From a virus: DNA of 64,000 nucleotides. The notes beneath the pieces are model-generated. The model had not been told where the DNA came from, ran no database searches, and saw only the letters and a program-made list of their open reading frames with translations. The translations under genes and the position numbers were made by a program. The stretch spans positions 1 to 64,000 of the IMG/VR virus record IMGVR_UViG_3300022921_000004; one strand, given 5' to 3'. Of this stretch, positions 30,701-37,689 are shown in pieces; position 1 is the stretch's first letter; each line of letters begins with the position of its first letter.

Positions 30701-33692
30701 CAGTAACTTCGGTTACAACATTAATGTAAGTGTCGTCTAAAAATATTTCAGGTGTATATTTAGGATACAATCCTAACTTAGTAGGAGTTGGAGGTACCCA
30801 GCAACCATCTGTTGATTCAAATTCATATACATCTAAAATGTCGTTATTAGTAACTGTTATATTAAGTGTTAAGAAGCCGTCAACAGTTATAGTATAATCT
30901 CTATCTTTAACTAGCAAACTTCCGTTAAAATACGGAAGAACTGCATACTGATTTAATTTTGTAAAATCAATACCACGCTTTAAAGAAAATACAGTTTGTG
31001 ATTGATCTTCAATTACATGTCTAGTTAACGTGTCACTACCAAACGGAACCATATCACTAAAATAAAATGGATCTTTATTAGTTTGTACTTCAGTAATAGA
31101 TTGCAAAATCTTATCAACGTGTACTTTAGTTTCTCCTTCGAAACCTAACTCATTTGCTACACGCAAAAATTCTCTTTTAAACTTAATGTACTCTAATCCA
31201 GAATAACGAATAGCTCTAATTGCATCAAAATCTTTATTTGTAATATTATACAGTGCAAGGTTAATTGGGCCACTATGTTGTACAAATCTTAATCCTAACG
31301 GAGTAACATCTCCTAGATCTTTTAAATTACTCGATCCTGGAAATATTCCATTAAAATCTTTTGCATTATCAACAATACTACCTACATGATCTAAAACTTC
31401 ACCTAATGTAAATGATTCAACATTTTCGTTTAGTGGATTCTTTTCTAAGTTAGTCGGAAACTCGTAATATCCTCTAGTATTCTTTGGAGTCTTAGTATAA
31501 GTTTTAATAACTAACTTGTCGCCTACAGTAAGATCATTATTGAAATTAATATAACAGTATCCATTAAACCTATCAATTAGATAATCAGTATTTTCTTTTT
31601 TGCGATTATTATTGACGTAAACTTTAATTTCTAAATCAGCAATAGTAGCACTATTATCATAAACATCGATAATAAAGTTATTTGTTCTAGTATCAACTGT
31701 TGGTTGTTGAATAACTGGCTGTACTGATTTTGTAGCCGCTTTGGTCCAACCTGACAAACTGCTATAAGTTGTTCTGTCAGTATATTTTCTTAATAGTCCT
31801 GTATCAGTGCTTACGTTAAATACGTCAGTTAAAACATCATACTGGTAAGTGTCTGATAATAAATTAAAATCAAATACAATATCGCCACTATTTTCAATAG
31901 TTCTATATGACAGTGGGAATCCTAATTCAGTATCATTAGTTCCTGTTCCTACCTTATAACTAAAAATTTTGTTACCAGCAAAAGAACTTCCGTCTAATGT
32001 AGATAGCGCAATTCCTTGATCATTATATAAATCAAACAAAGGTTGCTGATTTACAGATGTTTTATCTTGTGCTTGTTTCCAAACTGTTCCTGTATAGTAG
32101 AAAACTTTACCTTTAAATTTTTCACCAGATTTAACTAGTACTGTTTCATTTTCTAATGGTGTAGTATCAGTAGTTTCTATTAATGTAATTTGTCTGCTAC
32201 CATTATGAGAAATAAATTTAACTTCATAAATCTTGCCGCTAACTAATGAATCTGGATCTGCGGTAAACAATACTCTCATACCGTTTACAAGTTCAATGCC
32301 GTCGACAAAATAACCTACTTGTCCTTCAATATCTGAAAATACGTCTGTTGTTACAGTATCAACTAGGTCAACAGCACCTTTTGCTTCAGTACCATAATTA
32401 AAAAGTTTTAAACCTGGTTCAAACTCAATAATAGGTCTTGTAGCTCTGTAGGTTTGATCAAGTTCTGCCGGTACATTATTAATTAATGCAGTAGTTTCAA
32501 TAACAGTTTTATGTGTCCATTTATTATAACGAGACCATTGATTTCTATCTTTGGCTGCTCTGTTAATAACAATATAATCTTTGAGAGTAGCATACGAAAT
32601 TGCTTCATCAAATGGTAGATCAGCAAAACCTTGCATATCATATTCAACGCCTTGATCTAATAGATAGTCAGCTGTAATAACAAGATCTGATTCTGAAATT
32701 AATTTAATACTATTTCCAACTCCTTCAACATACCATGTTCCAGTTGCATAAATTTCAGGAGTTACTTTTCCGTAAAAGTTAACTCTCATGCCGTTAGATA
32801 GTTCATATCCATTCTGCATGGTGTATGTTTTTTTGCCTAAAATTTCAGCAGTAATATTAATTTCAGTAGCATCAATAATATTTTTAATAATAATTAAACC
32901 CGATGCTTCGATATCATTGTCGTTTGTATAATACAGATAATCAGGAGATTCAAGATCTACAACAAATGTAAATTGTCCGGTTTCTACGCTTTGCTGACTT
33001 ACTCCAACATTATAGAGATTAGAATCGTCTTTAACTGATCTGCTTGTTCTAATTGACAACGGCATATCAACTGTGTTAATATCAAATGTATATGTTTGTC
33101 CTCTATACAATGTTAGTGTAGGATTACTAGTCGGAACATCTGGATTAAATGTATATGCAAAATTATCAGTATTGTCTTGCTTTCCTACTGTAAAGGTACT
33201 AACAATTTCTGTTGAACTTCCGTATACAGGAATAGAACTAGGACCTGCTGGTAGCCAATAATATTCACGAAAGTTTACAAATTTATCCCAATCAATATGA
33301 GGACTCCAAGCATAGTATTCTTGACTGTTTAGTAAGCTATGATTATCTACTTCGCCGTTTCTAATTTTACTAGCATTTACATAGTCTCTATAATCTCTAT
33401 AAAAAGTAGTATTTCCAAGTGTATCTTCAACCAATGCAACTGGTTCTAATTGATAGTTACGTCTATCACCTGCTAGTTCTGCAATATAATTGTCGCCTGT
33501 CTTAAAGGCTTTTGCATTTTTTCTTCCGATAAATCCGTCAGTCTTTTGTACAACACCTGGTTGCATTAACTGATCTAAAGTACTACTTAAAAACTTTTTA
33601 TTTGCTGTTGTTCTAAAATAGCGAGGCAACATATCAGCGGTGCGTCTTTTAGAATCATCATCAATTGGAATACCATTTTCATCTTGCGCCAT
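18729..33692 (-). CDS. Giant virion structural protein (4,987 residues), gp7/gp8 position
   Basis: This single intact reading frame of almost 15 kb follows gp6 directly, the place of the baseplate wedge genes gp7/gp8 in T4. The N-terminus (about 1-180) begins M-A-Q-D-E-N-G and includes L-P-R-Y-F-R-T, F-Y-R-D-Y-R-D-Y and N-F-R-E-Y-Y-W-L-P, and is probably the baseplate-binding part. Two stretches near residues 2190-2270 and 2985-3120 carry FG-GAP/beta-propeller-like blades (F-G-S-S-V-S-I-S-P-D-G-E-Y-L-A-I-G-S; Y-G-S-S-I-A-V-S-N-D-G-K-K-I-A-V-G-A). Regions near 3570 and 3940 repeat G-Y-x-x-P-P/A-P motifs with Gly-rich loops. No frame break is visible. A wedge or long-fibre role is inferred from position; no enzymatic motif was recognised. 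Confidence 0.85.
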   Translation of the reverse strand: MAQDENGIPIDDDSKRRTADMLPRYFRTTANKKFLSSTLDQLMQPGVVQKTDGFIGRKNAKAFKTGDNYIAELAGDRRNYQLEPVALVEDTLGNTTFYRDYRDYVNASKIRNGEVDNHSLLNSQEYYAWSPHIDWDKFVNFREYYWLPAGPSSIPVYGSSTEIVSTFTVGKQDNTDNFAYTFNPDVPTSNPTLTLYRGQTYTFDINTVDMPLSIRTSRSVKDDSNLYNVGVSQQSVETGQFTFVVDLESPDYLYYTNDNDIEASGLIIIKNIIDATEINITAEILGKKTYTMQNGYELSNGMRVNFYGKVTPEIYATGTWYVEGVGNSIKLISESDLVITADYLLDQGVEYDMQGFADLPFDEAISYATLKDYIVINRAAKDRNQWSRYNKWTHKTVIETTALINNVPAELDQTYRATRPIIEFEPGLKLFNYGTEAKGAVDLVDTVTTDVFSDIEGQVGYFVDGIELVNGMRVLFTADPDSLVSGKIYEVKFISHNGSRQITLIETTDTTPLENETVLVKSGEKFKGKVFYYTGTVWKQAQDKTSVNQQPLFDLYNDQGIALSTLDGSSFAGNKIFSYKVGTGTNDTELGFPLSYRTIENSGDIVFDFNLLSDTYQYDVLTDVFNVSTDTGLLRKYTDRTTYSSLSGWTKAATKSVQPVIQQPTVDTRTNNFIIDVYDNSATIADLEIKVYVNNNRKKENTDYLIDRFNGYCYINFNNDLTVGDKLVIKTYTKTPKNTRGYYEFPTNLEKNPLNENVESFTLGEVLDHVGSIVDNAKDFNGIFPGSSNLKDLGDVTPLGLRFVQHSGPINLALYNITNKDFDAIRAIRYSGLEYIKFKREFLRVANELGFEGETKVHVDKILQSITEVQTNKDPFYFSDMVPFGSDTLTRHVIEDQSQTVFSLKRGIDFTKLNQYAVLPYFNGSLLVKDRDYTITVDGFLTLNITVTNNDILDVYEFESTDGCWVPPTPTKLGLYPKYTPEIFLDDTYINVVTEVTGPYKVYGRDETTTQSFKGKVGWFYPLFTSEADAIDYDTANGGAGVAHDHVFAGCNQLFFMPSSSANHATIDINSFESWPGAQPMLQGHDGSLWKCYGDYRDRLLLDFERRIYDNLKQQYNENVFDIADFVETRTRKTGFTRYGTARTLISEFNRWLETVGTPDYSANTRFDRTNGFTFSYNKWADVENNSLPGFWRAIYKDFYNTDRPHSHPWEILGLTEKPDWFDTEYGTAPYTRNNLLLWKDMASGIVRAPNEKIVYRNKFKNTLISKYIPTDDQGNLLPPNLSGIALSGLDSSYSDGYVFGDEGPVETAWRRSSHYPFALMASWAINNPAQFFGIAFDVSRIKRNGAGELVYTETSKRIRLDKLKFPNSASDSSRVFTAGIINYIQGYLAQNETLKFSTYQQELTSLQNKLASKIGGFTQKSKFRLILDARTPTNEGNVFVPDENYKIQLTKSIPINVYSYSGMIIEIVPQGYIIRGYDRDLPIFKTYSVIRKNNDRLVRVGGVSESFLNWDTGKFYEVGQIVENNNVYYRVKIGHTSGTSFNLDNFQKLAELPEEGGAQAFFSKNFDTREVVEIPYGTLVSDIQGVVDIILGYQKFLDSNGFKFELFNQNIEEIENWTLSAKEFMFWTTQNWDTGTVITLSPSARQVMFAEAYTVVDDIYNNFYDYSLLKADGKRLLADFATTERDTTNSFGIYVKNTEDGIFHLKVPVVQHEHAVIIDNKTVFNDVIYNRAQGYRQERIKVKGYRSDEWNGSYNIPGFIFDDAKIEDWASWQDYSIGALVKYKQYYYVAKVNVVGTETFNERSFVRLNEKPEQKLLPNWDYKAKQFTDFYDLDSDNFDTEQQRLAQHLIGYQKRRYLENIINDDVSQYKFFQGAIQDKGTKNVLTKLFDKLGSANKDSLEFFEEWAVRIGRYGATTGDDQFDIVFDEARYRMEPQTVELVNEIDPQDTSLVYRLTRNNVYVKSQNYDHKPFPVKYFNDDNSYTKTAGYVNTNDVKLSLLNYDDILDQSISAINTGEFVWTANNKSQQTWSVYKHATTDYVIKSVTATSNGTFTITLNRKTNFIVGDIIGVVDTNETTDGFYKIAEINLNKITLSTTGESTELDDIKGYVTYFKPVRLSRLSDANAIIDAPTTFSLSGDTSITDTIWVDDDDTGKWIVLKNKQVYELKPDIKNVTAGLLDSTDKDFGSDISVTENNNTIAVSAPKDLNGSVYVFARPSDNTEFGLRQQIDEFTGIFESGGGFGSSVSISPDGEYLAIGSPNASNVKSKFRGDYKNTVAYNINDIVLYRSQLWKSRKVQDADSIQQFLSHASNQQSKIDEYDSDDQSYPDVEYMVRGNYTINDAPADHILIRAQTEQFEGTKPGDVLELKWNRYTTTTSAGIAPFNGDSVLNETFINGSHEIVHKVEAIVHIQSALSIPESGSDITTDTAKATIAYRYVNDENQMTIYLNNLNGAFLDTGSIYQNGVLVGDYERQLKITDNYHAGWWHINVGSEFSTTELVETNANLVVTDIKLENEIRSNSLFTNILDIKRLANTTTPTFPSEFGILSHRQGQTGTVIIDGRWWFRTSTQHYTDTSVNDEVSFWLNQIRVNGNVQDPQPVLGLSFDYLNNSIHTVADKWNGWLEVRLTNFDLSGNPFIPSIGTQLIDSATGETAEVAWIERAFGVAKIYLKNKSGQWAFGSDYGQNSTAQFVENDSTLRTIGPINSCHLENDISGGLIVIDTNTNIPVPPNQTYLRDLEYWHYSSNTIDGILETAETPSSLNLDWTRVYNIPVTTSGYESGNDSEGTFAIYKKTGSIYQLVNYYTVPNSDNFRKLGASCKFVQKSSTSYRLFVLAKGNNTEENQGRIYFFDKNETEDWNLGIEPLYRGMHSVNATYFDGEYVRFGDSIYEAKTNITPGAFNLAEWAEINSGVDLLGYVPNDTNYSITESTLEQQFLEEIGEEFDTSSLGEVLVLTARYTNPDDSSVPNRKVVVYKLVNDQYVYSQLLEPFNLSENYGSSIAVSNDGKKIAVGAPYNSDISLNGGAVYVYILKDGVYTFTQTLRPKDLTDNTQFGFKLDFDGNTLAITSKGGDIIKYTTFDVELTTFDGDATKLNTVDNDSGLVSIYETINDTLLYGQDFSYDRDTENFGNIIKVKNNHIYLGLPDQTVTTNNTVDKGVVAEFRKPLNSTSWSIVTSPVLPADLSKFKGVYLYNKTNNAQVAYLDYIDPIQGKIAGVAEQEISFKTSYDPARYTISTATGVTPQPLDYTSTKWVGKLWWDIDSARFINHHQGDITESTATFNKLYPGTTVDVYEWVESKLRPSEWDTQSETEAGLAKGISGTSKYGDSAYSVRRKYNSASQTFTTYYYYWVKNKATIPAIETRKLSALSVSRIISNPENSNIKFVAILSNNRFAIYNCESLIKDKDIAISFNWWTIDNQQQNTHIQYQLISDGLETSRPNSTIEQKWIDSLVGFDTNDRPVPDINLPIKQKYGSLNEPRQSWFINKTEARKQFVERANKILANNLIVDEFDLTKLTDSDPLPTIATGIFDTTSDSYAELRFVSIAKVRPATLQLEIENGVIINVLITDPGQGYINPPTYIITDTLGSEGELEFTLNANGGINSVRIINSGKNYTNNVKISIRKFAVLVKSDESINGKWSVYQYVLGEWQRVLTQSYDVNLYWKYKDWYDTGYNQFTLINYTLEGSYQIYGLADNIGDVIKISNVGSGGWLLLEKIANEDTVDYSVNYKTIGRESGTIELLDSLYDVTSDNVAYDGASFDKIFYDTEPVAEFRKIITILRDNIFIDQLQLHWNEMFFAGLRYVFSEQPNVDWAFKTSFVKAKHNIGELEQKVTFQNDNLSSYEDYVEEMKPYKTKIREYISSYEKIDPANNVVTDFDLAPVYNEQEGRIIPQSVQVVNNEIIAGVANTTTYPSKHWLDNVGFELTQINIADAGSGYTSAPKLVISGGGGTGATAQAFVGNGQITSVLVTNSGSGYLSQPTIDIIGSLEDGGTEARLSPVLGNGKARSTHIRCKFDRVTKTYLFQTLSEIETFATTLDQLEIDLKWPMQLKTTQVTVTIDGLESLRSEYTFSNVKDTTKGYTRYFGRISFTNALDANKEVIVTYNKAPDLLQAQDRINLYYNPNTGMYGNDLGQLLDGIDYGGVEVTSFDFGGGSGWDSDGWFTSTYDTFDTTFEDEIFQFGDDSTRILTFGSPLEVGAIYNIYRNGVRIDDPNYPDNPTNPNALIASVTGAGQTGIAITDDGDIVEDTIIVFDEDIIPLSSGDILVFRKTTSDGSFLPDPRSYDTILSGGDLQFNTARGFNPEEIIVDGDGFVTPTTSKGPEEQVPGQILDAVDIRVFHRPEAGGSILTSNSYRANGTEIVFEFGIQPQNDKGLIVKLDSVIQPSTVYDVNYKNKTVTFKTVPASGTLINIVSISGNGQDLLEEGQYVADGSTSAFTTKAKYSKELDFYVTVDGGEVEAVLVDDNEKAQILFGSPPKDQSLVSYFVYSKTDAFSKIEVEEFVGDGSTKLFDLTKTPYSAIPNSHNVIVKQGNRLLNPGYNQQFDVTTAQREYFLEIWQTPVGSFDASDVLFVLNGKELTIAVEYNIRPSNSSVILEPGIGKDGDILEAYIVTDGDYAFGSIQQINNQNTWVDSGKTLQLKVAPEIGETLTVYTFNKHDSMGFERINYDIVARETLVVGTEDYIQFNHIKNGLIKLRYPAVEVQYVWLTVNGVLQTPSVDYTLTTDKQYLRYKQSFVDNDVVEIIQFSAVGQITPKFGFSQFKDILNRNIYKRLGDVQPYKLAEPLYTFDKQIVLDNANGLSSPDKNSKTPGIIFVNGERIEYLIKDGNTLKQIQRGTLGTGVPTEHLIGSDVYNANQMQTAPYADKTIVDEIVADGTSSVFELGFTPISINEFEVFVGGRRLRKNAIQSFDYTLNQDSPEADVTLAAEFSVDGTTPFVSLLNTPAEGIKIQIVRRQGTLWTETPGITLFDSETLVARFFKAEKVELPK

Positions 33693-36600
33693 TAGTAACT
33701 ACTGCCTCCACTGCTGTTAGTATCGCTTGAGCTAGTTGAGCTCGAATTGTTTGTTGCTGTGCTTGTTAACGGTTGACTTTGTATTCCAACATTGTTTGTA
33801 CCGGTACTAGTAACAACTGCACCACTTGCTTGAATTTTAGATGCTGTAACTGAATCAATTATTTCTATATCATCTACGGTTGCATCACTTACAAATAATT
33901 CATCATTTTCGCATTTAATTTCGTATAGACTACCAAACGCTTGGGATCCTTGTTTAGGAACAATTAGCATGTTTGAAATATCTGGCGCATTTTGATTCAT
34001 TACATAAGTTACTAACTCGGAAAAATGAAATGTTTCTCCAAAGTCCCAATTAGACAATGCAAAAAATTTATTAATTGATGCAATAATTCTTGATTTTAAA
34101 TCGTTATCGTTTACCACTTCACTTGTGTTTTTTACAATTTTAAATGTTGCTTGCAAGGATGGTTGAGCATGAGAGCCAAATAACGGCTTGTATCTAACTG
34201 GATGATAAATTACTTCATCGCTAATTGATTTGTACTGATTAATCAATACTCCATAATTTTGATATAGTTCATCTGAGCTAGGTGGCAAAGGTTGTTCCTC
34301 AAGTGTTCCTGCAAGATATTGTCTATAAAGATTATCATATGATCTAGTTAACATATGTACATCAATAATATTTGAAACACTAGGATCAATTCTATTACTT
34401 TCATCTGCACTATGAACATATTGGAATTTTAGATCATCTCTACCTGTATATGCTTGATAGTCTGACGTTAATGTTAATATACCATTTGTTAAAACTTTAA
34501 AGTTTTTTGTGTTTACGATATAAAACACTTTTCCTTCGGGATAATCTACAAAAGAACCAATTTCAATTTCTGTGTTAACTACATCAATATTGCCGCCGTC
34601 GGCATAGTAATTGTATTTGTAAAAACCTTGATCTGTTTCAACACGTTTTAAGAAAATATATTTTGTAAGAGGTAATACTTGTGGTGCAACAACATTATCA
34701 AAAATGTCTGGATCGTCTACACTTCCGTCTTCGTTTACATCAAAGAAACTTACTTCAACTTTTTTACTGTTAACGTACCCGTCTTGATTTCTATATTCGC
34801 TTACAATTTCCCAAGGAATGTCACTATTAAAAGCATTTAATGAATCAGGTTTTGTATTATAGTTAAGAATTGAAACTTTGTCTTTAACTAGCTGGCCTGT
34901 TGCAGAATCATAAATTTTGTTTTGTCCGTCAAAATAGAAAGATAATTCTTTGTCGCTTTCAAATATGTATTTTAATCCTCTATTAGTAATTGTATATTTT
35001 TCGCCGTTGGTTTGAAAAAGGATAATCCAACTAGCATCTAATTGGTTATTAGTAACGTCACCGGTCTTACCGTTGCTAAATGTAGATGCAACATTTAAGT
35101 TTTCATTAATAATAACACGCCAAATTCTATTAACTTGATCGTATCTTAAACCGAACGTTTTATAAGCAAATACTTGATCAATAATTTGTGACCTAACATC
35201 GCTTGTAATATCTTTTACTAGTTTTGGTTTTACTTCTTCAAGAACACTGTTAGCTGGAAGTATTTCATTAAACACAATTGGTCCAACTCCTGTAACACTG
35301 TCAACCGATGTTCCTGCGCCATTAACACTAATAACTTTTACCCACTTGTAAGTGCTTGCACCTTTTGCATTGGCATTACTGGTTAGTCCATCTCCTAAAA
35401 AGTAAAAGCCTGCAGGTGGCTTAAATTTAAGTAATGCCCCTGCTTCTAAATACTTTAATGAACCGCCGGTAAATGTACCTGTTTGATAAGGAATATCAGA
35501 AGTATTAACAAGATATCCTGTACTAATATTTGTACCTTTAGTTGATTGAACCCATGTAGCATTCAAATCACTAACAATAATTTTTGCATAGTTTGAAAAA
35601 TAGAAATTACTAATCGATCTGCTTTTAATAATAGGTAAAATTAAATTTTCAATAGTACCTTCAATATCTGTTTGATTACTAAATGTAAAGGATTGCTTGT
35701 CTTCAAATTCTTCTCTATAAATAATACCGTCTGATGCAAATAAATTTGTACTAGAATATTTTCCGGTTACATCTTTTAAATCAAAGTAGCGACTAATACC
35801 GCTACTAATTCTGTTAGTTGATTTAACTTTAACAATTTCTTGATTAATAGTTAGTGGAATGATATTATAGTCTTCACCGGTGACCATTCTATTTTGTGTA
35901 TAATATGTCTGTGGTGCGTTTTGTCTAATAGATGGTGTACTTTCACTAGTAGTAGCGTTAGTAACATTTTCTTTAAGTTCAAGTCCGATAGTTAATGTTT
36001 CAATAGTTCCTGCTTTTGAAATATAATCTAAACTAATATTAATACTTGTAAGCTCTTCGGGCTTAATTTTCATTGATCTATTTGCACTAGTTCTGTAGAA
36101 TATTCTAAAGTTTCCACCTGGAAGACTTCCAAAAGTACCGTCAGCAAATATTAAACTAATTTCATCATTAGCACGAGTTTGTACAACATAAAAGTTTCTA
36201 GTGCCTTTAGAAACGCTGTTATAAATTGCATTGTTTCCTTCAATAGAGCTAACCTTTGTCCAAAGTGATGTTGGAACTCCGCTTGAGTTAACTTGATACA
36301 ACCAAATATCACTGTTATTAATATTTTCAGCTTCAATTGCTATTTTTTGATTAGCACTTGGATTGTCAACTGTAAATTGTGACGAGCTTAATGATCCTTG
36401 TCTAAAATGTAGGAAATAGCCAGTGTTTGAACTTGCTGTTCCTCTACCATCTTCTCTATAGAGAAATGCCAAACTATTTCCAGGAATAGGAGGCTCTTCA
36501 ACTAATTTACTATTAATTAAATCGATATCAGTAGAAACCACTTCAAATTGTGTAGTTAATCCATTAACTGCTTTACTAAACCCATATACAGGTACATCTA

Positions 36601-37180
36601 CATTGTTAGATTTAAATCTATATTGCTGAGTTAATACACTATTAATGCTTGCAGTTTTAGTAGGTTTTCCGATTGTATTGTTTTGCGGTAAGGCCGCATT
36701 AAGAACTCTTCTAAATTGTTCTGGCCAGTTTGAGTTACTCGGATCATTCCATATAACAGTTTGATCTGCTAAATTAAATCCATTACTATCAAAAATTTCT
36801 TCAGTAGTTGATACTGTATCAAATTTAATTAATCCATTTGCCGCCTGGTTTCTTTTAGGATTATAAGATAACATACGTGCAAGACGTAATACACTATCGC
36901 GACGCTCTGCTAGTTCTAAGAAATTTTCACGTGCATTTAAATCAACGCGATAACTAATATTTTGACCTAAAAATGCAATAGTATCAATTAGTGCAAGATA
37001 TTCTGAAGTATCAATATAATCATTAAAATCTTCTGGATAATTTGTTCTTAGATAGTTAATCATAGAACGTCTTAAAGTATCAAAGTCGTAGCTACGGAAC
37101 TCCGCATTGCGATAACTTTGATATACTTTTTTCCAATCTTCTGAAAGAAGTAGTCTATTTTGGCGGTCGGTTGATGACAT
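33692..37180 (-). CDS. gp6: Baseplate wedge protein gp6 (baseplate J-like)
   Basis: The protein has 1,162 residues against 660 in T4. It builds the ring that holds the baseplate wedges together. The N-terminal part has R-S-M-I-N-Y-L-R-T-N-Y-P-E-D-F-N-D-Y, and A-L-I-D-T-I-A-F-L-G-Q-N-I-S-Y-R-V-D-L-N-A-R-E-N, hallmarks of gp6. The C-terminal part has F-H-F-S-E-L-V-T-Y-V-M, as in gp6-type proteins, and a Ser/Thr-rich tail. Residues 814-825 read D-V-N-E-D-G-S-V-D-D-P-D, the spacing of a calcium-binding EF-hand/dockerin loop. GAGGAA lies 6 nt before the ATG. A late promoter lies 27 bp upstream. Its neighbour gp25 contacts gp6 in T4. Confidence 0.9.
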   Translation of the reverse strand: MSSTDRQNRLLLSEDWKKVYQSYRNAEFRSYDFDTLRRSMINYLRTNYPEDFNDYIDTSEYLALIDTIAFLGQNISYRVDLNARENFLELAERRDSVLRLARMLSYNPKRNQAANGLIKFDTVSTTEEIFDSNGFNLADQTVIWNDPSNSNWPEQFRRVLNAALPQNNTIGKPTKTASINSVLTQQYRFKSNNVDVPVYGFSKAVNGLTTQFEVVSTDIDLINSKLVEEPPIPGNSLAFLYREDGRGTASSNTGYFLHFRQGSLSSSQFTVDNPSANQKIAIEAENINNSDIWLYQVNSSGVPTSLWTKVSSIEGNNAIYNSVSKGTRNFYVVQTRANDEISLIFADGTFGSLPGGNFRIFYRTSANRSMKIKPEELTSINISLDYISKAGTIETLTIGLELKENVTNATTSESTPSIRQNAPQTYYTQNRMVTGEDYNIIPLTINQEIVKVKSTNRISSGISRYFDLKDVTGKYSSTNLFASDGIIYREEFEDKQSFTFSNQTDIEGTIENLILPIIKSRSISNFYFSNYAKIIVSDLNATWVQSTKGTNISTGYLVNTSDIPYQTGTFTGGSLKYLEAGALLKFKPPAGFYFLGDGLTSNANAKGASTYKWVKVISVNGAGTSVDSVTGVGPIVFNEILPANSVLEEVKPKLVKDITSDVRSQIIDQVFAYKTFGLRYDQVNRIWRVIINENLNVASTFSNGKTGDVTNNQLDASWIILFQTNGEKYTITNRGLKYIFESDKELSFYFDGQNKIYDSATGQLVKDKVSILNYNTKPDSLNAFNSDIPWEIVSEYRNQDGYVNSKKVEVSFFDVNEDGSVDDPDIFDNVVAPQVLPLTKYIFLKRVETDQGFYKYNYYADGGNIDVVNTEIEIGSFVDYPEGKVFYIVNTKNFKVLTNGILTLTSDYQAYTGRDDLKFQYVHSADESNRIDPSVSNIIDVHMLTRSYDNLYRQYLAGTLEEQPLPPSSDELYQNYGVLINQYKSISDEVIYHPVRYKPLFGSHAQPSLQATFKIVKNTSEVVNDNDLKSRIIASINKFFALSNWDFGETFHFSELVTYVMNQNAPDISNMLIVPKQGSQAFGSLYEIKCENDELFVSDATVDDIEIIDSVTASKIQASGAVVTSTGTNNVGIQSQPLTSTATNNSSSTSSSDTNSSGGSSY

Positions 37181-37206
37181 CGGCGTTCCTCAATTCTTTG
37201 TTACAG

Positions 37207-37214
37207 TATTTATT
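37207..37214 (-). promoter_or_regulatory. Late promoter AATAAATA
   Basis: The NATAAATA element lies on the minus strand in the 63-bp gap between gp25 and gp6, 27 bp before the gp6 start. It probably drives gp6 and the giant virion gene. Confidence 0.6.
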
Positions 37215-37243
37215 ATATTGGGTTATAGCGGTACTTAATTGTG

Positions 37244-37675
37244 TCACAGAAGTCCAATATTTTTATCAAACTGTAATCTTAAATTTTCGCTAATATTATA
37301 TTGTAAGTAAGATATTGTACATTCGATTTGCAATCCTTGTTCGTACTCTGAAACTTGTACAGCTTCTGCTGAAGTTCTTGGATCATAGTTTACAATATTA
37401 GTAACATTTGCGGTAATGGCTTCTTTTAATTCTTCTGTTAGAGGCTCATATAATGCATCCCATATAATACAACCAAACGTAGGATTAGAAATTTTTTCAC
37501 CTTGTCTAATATTAAAATGATTAATTAAGTCTTGCTTAATCAACTCAAAATCGTAAAGCTGAAACGTATTTGCTTCAGGATTTACTGTACTAAATCCCCT
37601 ATATGCCTTTTGTTTTACAGGCGATTTTGGGGCTTTTTGCGATTTAATTTTAATTTGTTTGTATAAGTCTGCCAT
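37244..37675 (-). CDS. gp25: Baseplate wedge protein gp25
   Basis: The protein has 143 residues (T4: 132). Like its relatives in contractile injection systems, gp25 joins gp6 to the sheath and helps trigger contraction. Visible signatures are R-G-F-S near the start, L-I-N-H-F-N-I-R-Q-G-E, N-P-T-F-G-C (the conserved N-P-x-F-G), I-W-D-A-L-Y-E-P-L, and the C-terminal beta strands. The start at 37675 (M-A-D-L-Y-K-Q) is preferred: AAAGG lies just upstream and the gene then begins 14 bp after the preceding stop, whereas the longer frame runs 43 bases into the peptidase gene. Confidence 0.9.
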   Translation of the reverse strand: MADLYKQIKIKSQKAPKSPVKQKAYRGFSTVNPEANTFQLYDFELIKQDLINHFNIRQGEKISNPTFGCIIWDALYEPLTEELKEAITANVTNIVNYDPRTSAEAVQVSEYEQGLQIECTISYLQYNISENLRLQFDKNIGLL

Positions 37676-37689
37676 GCTAGTATTTACCT

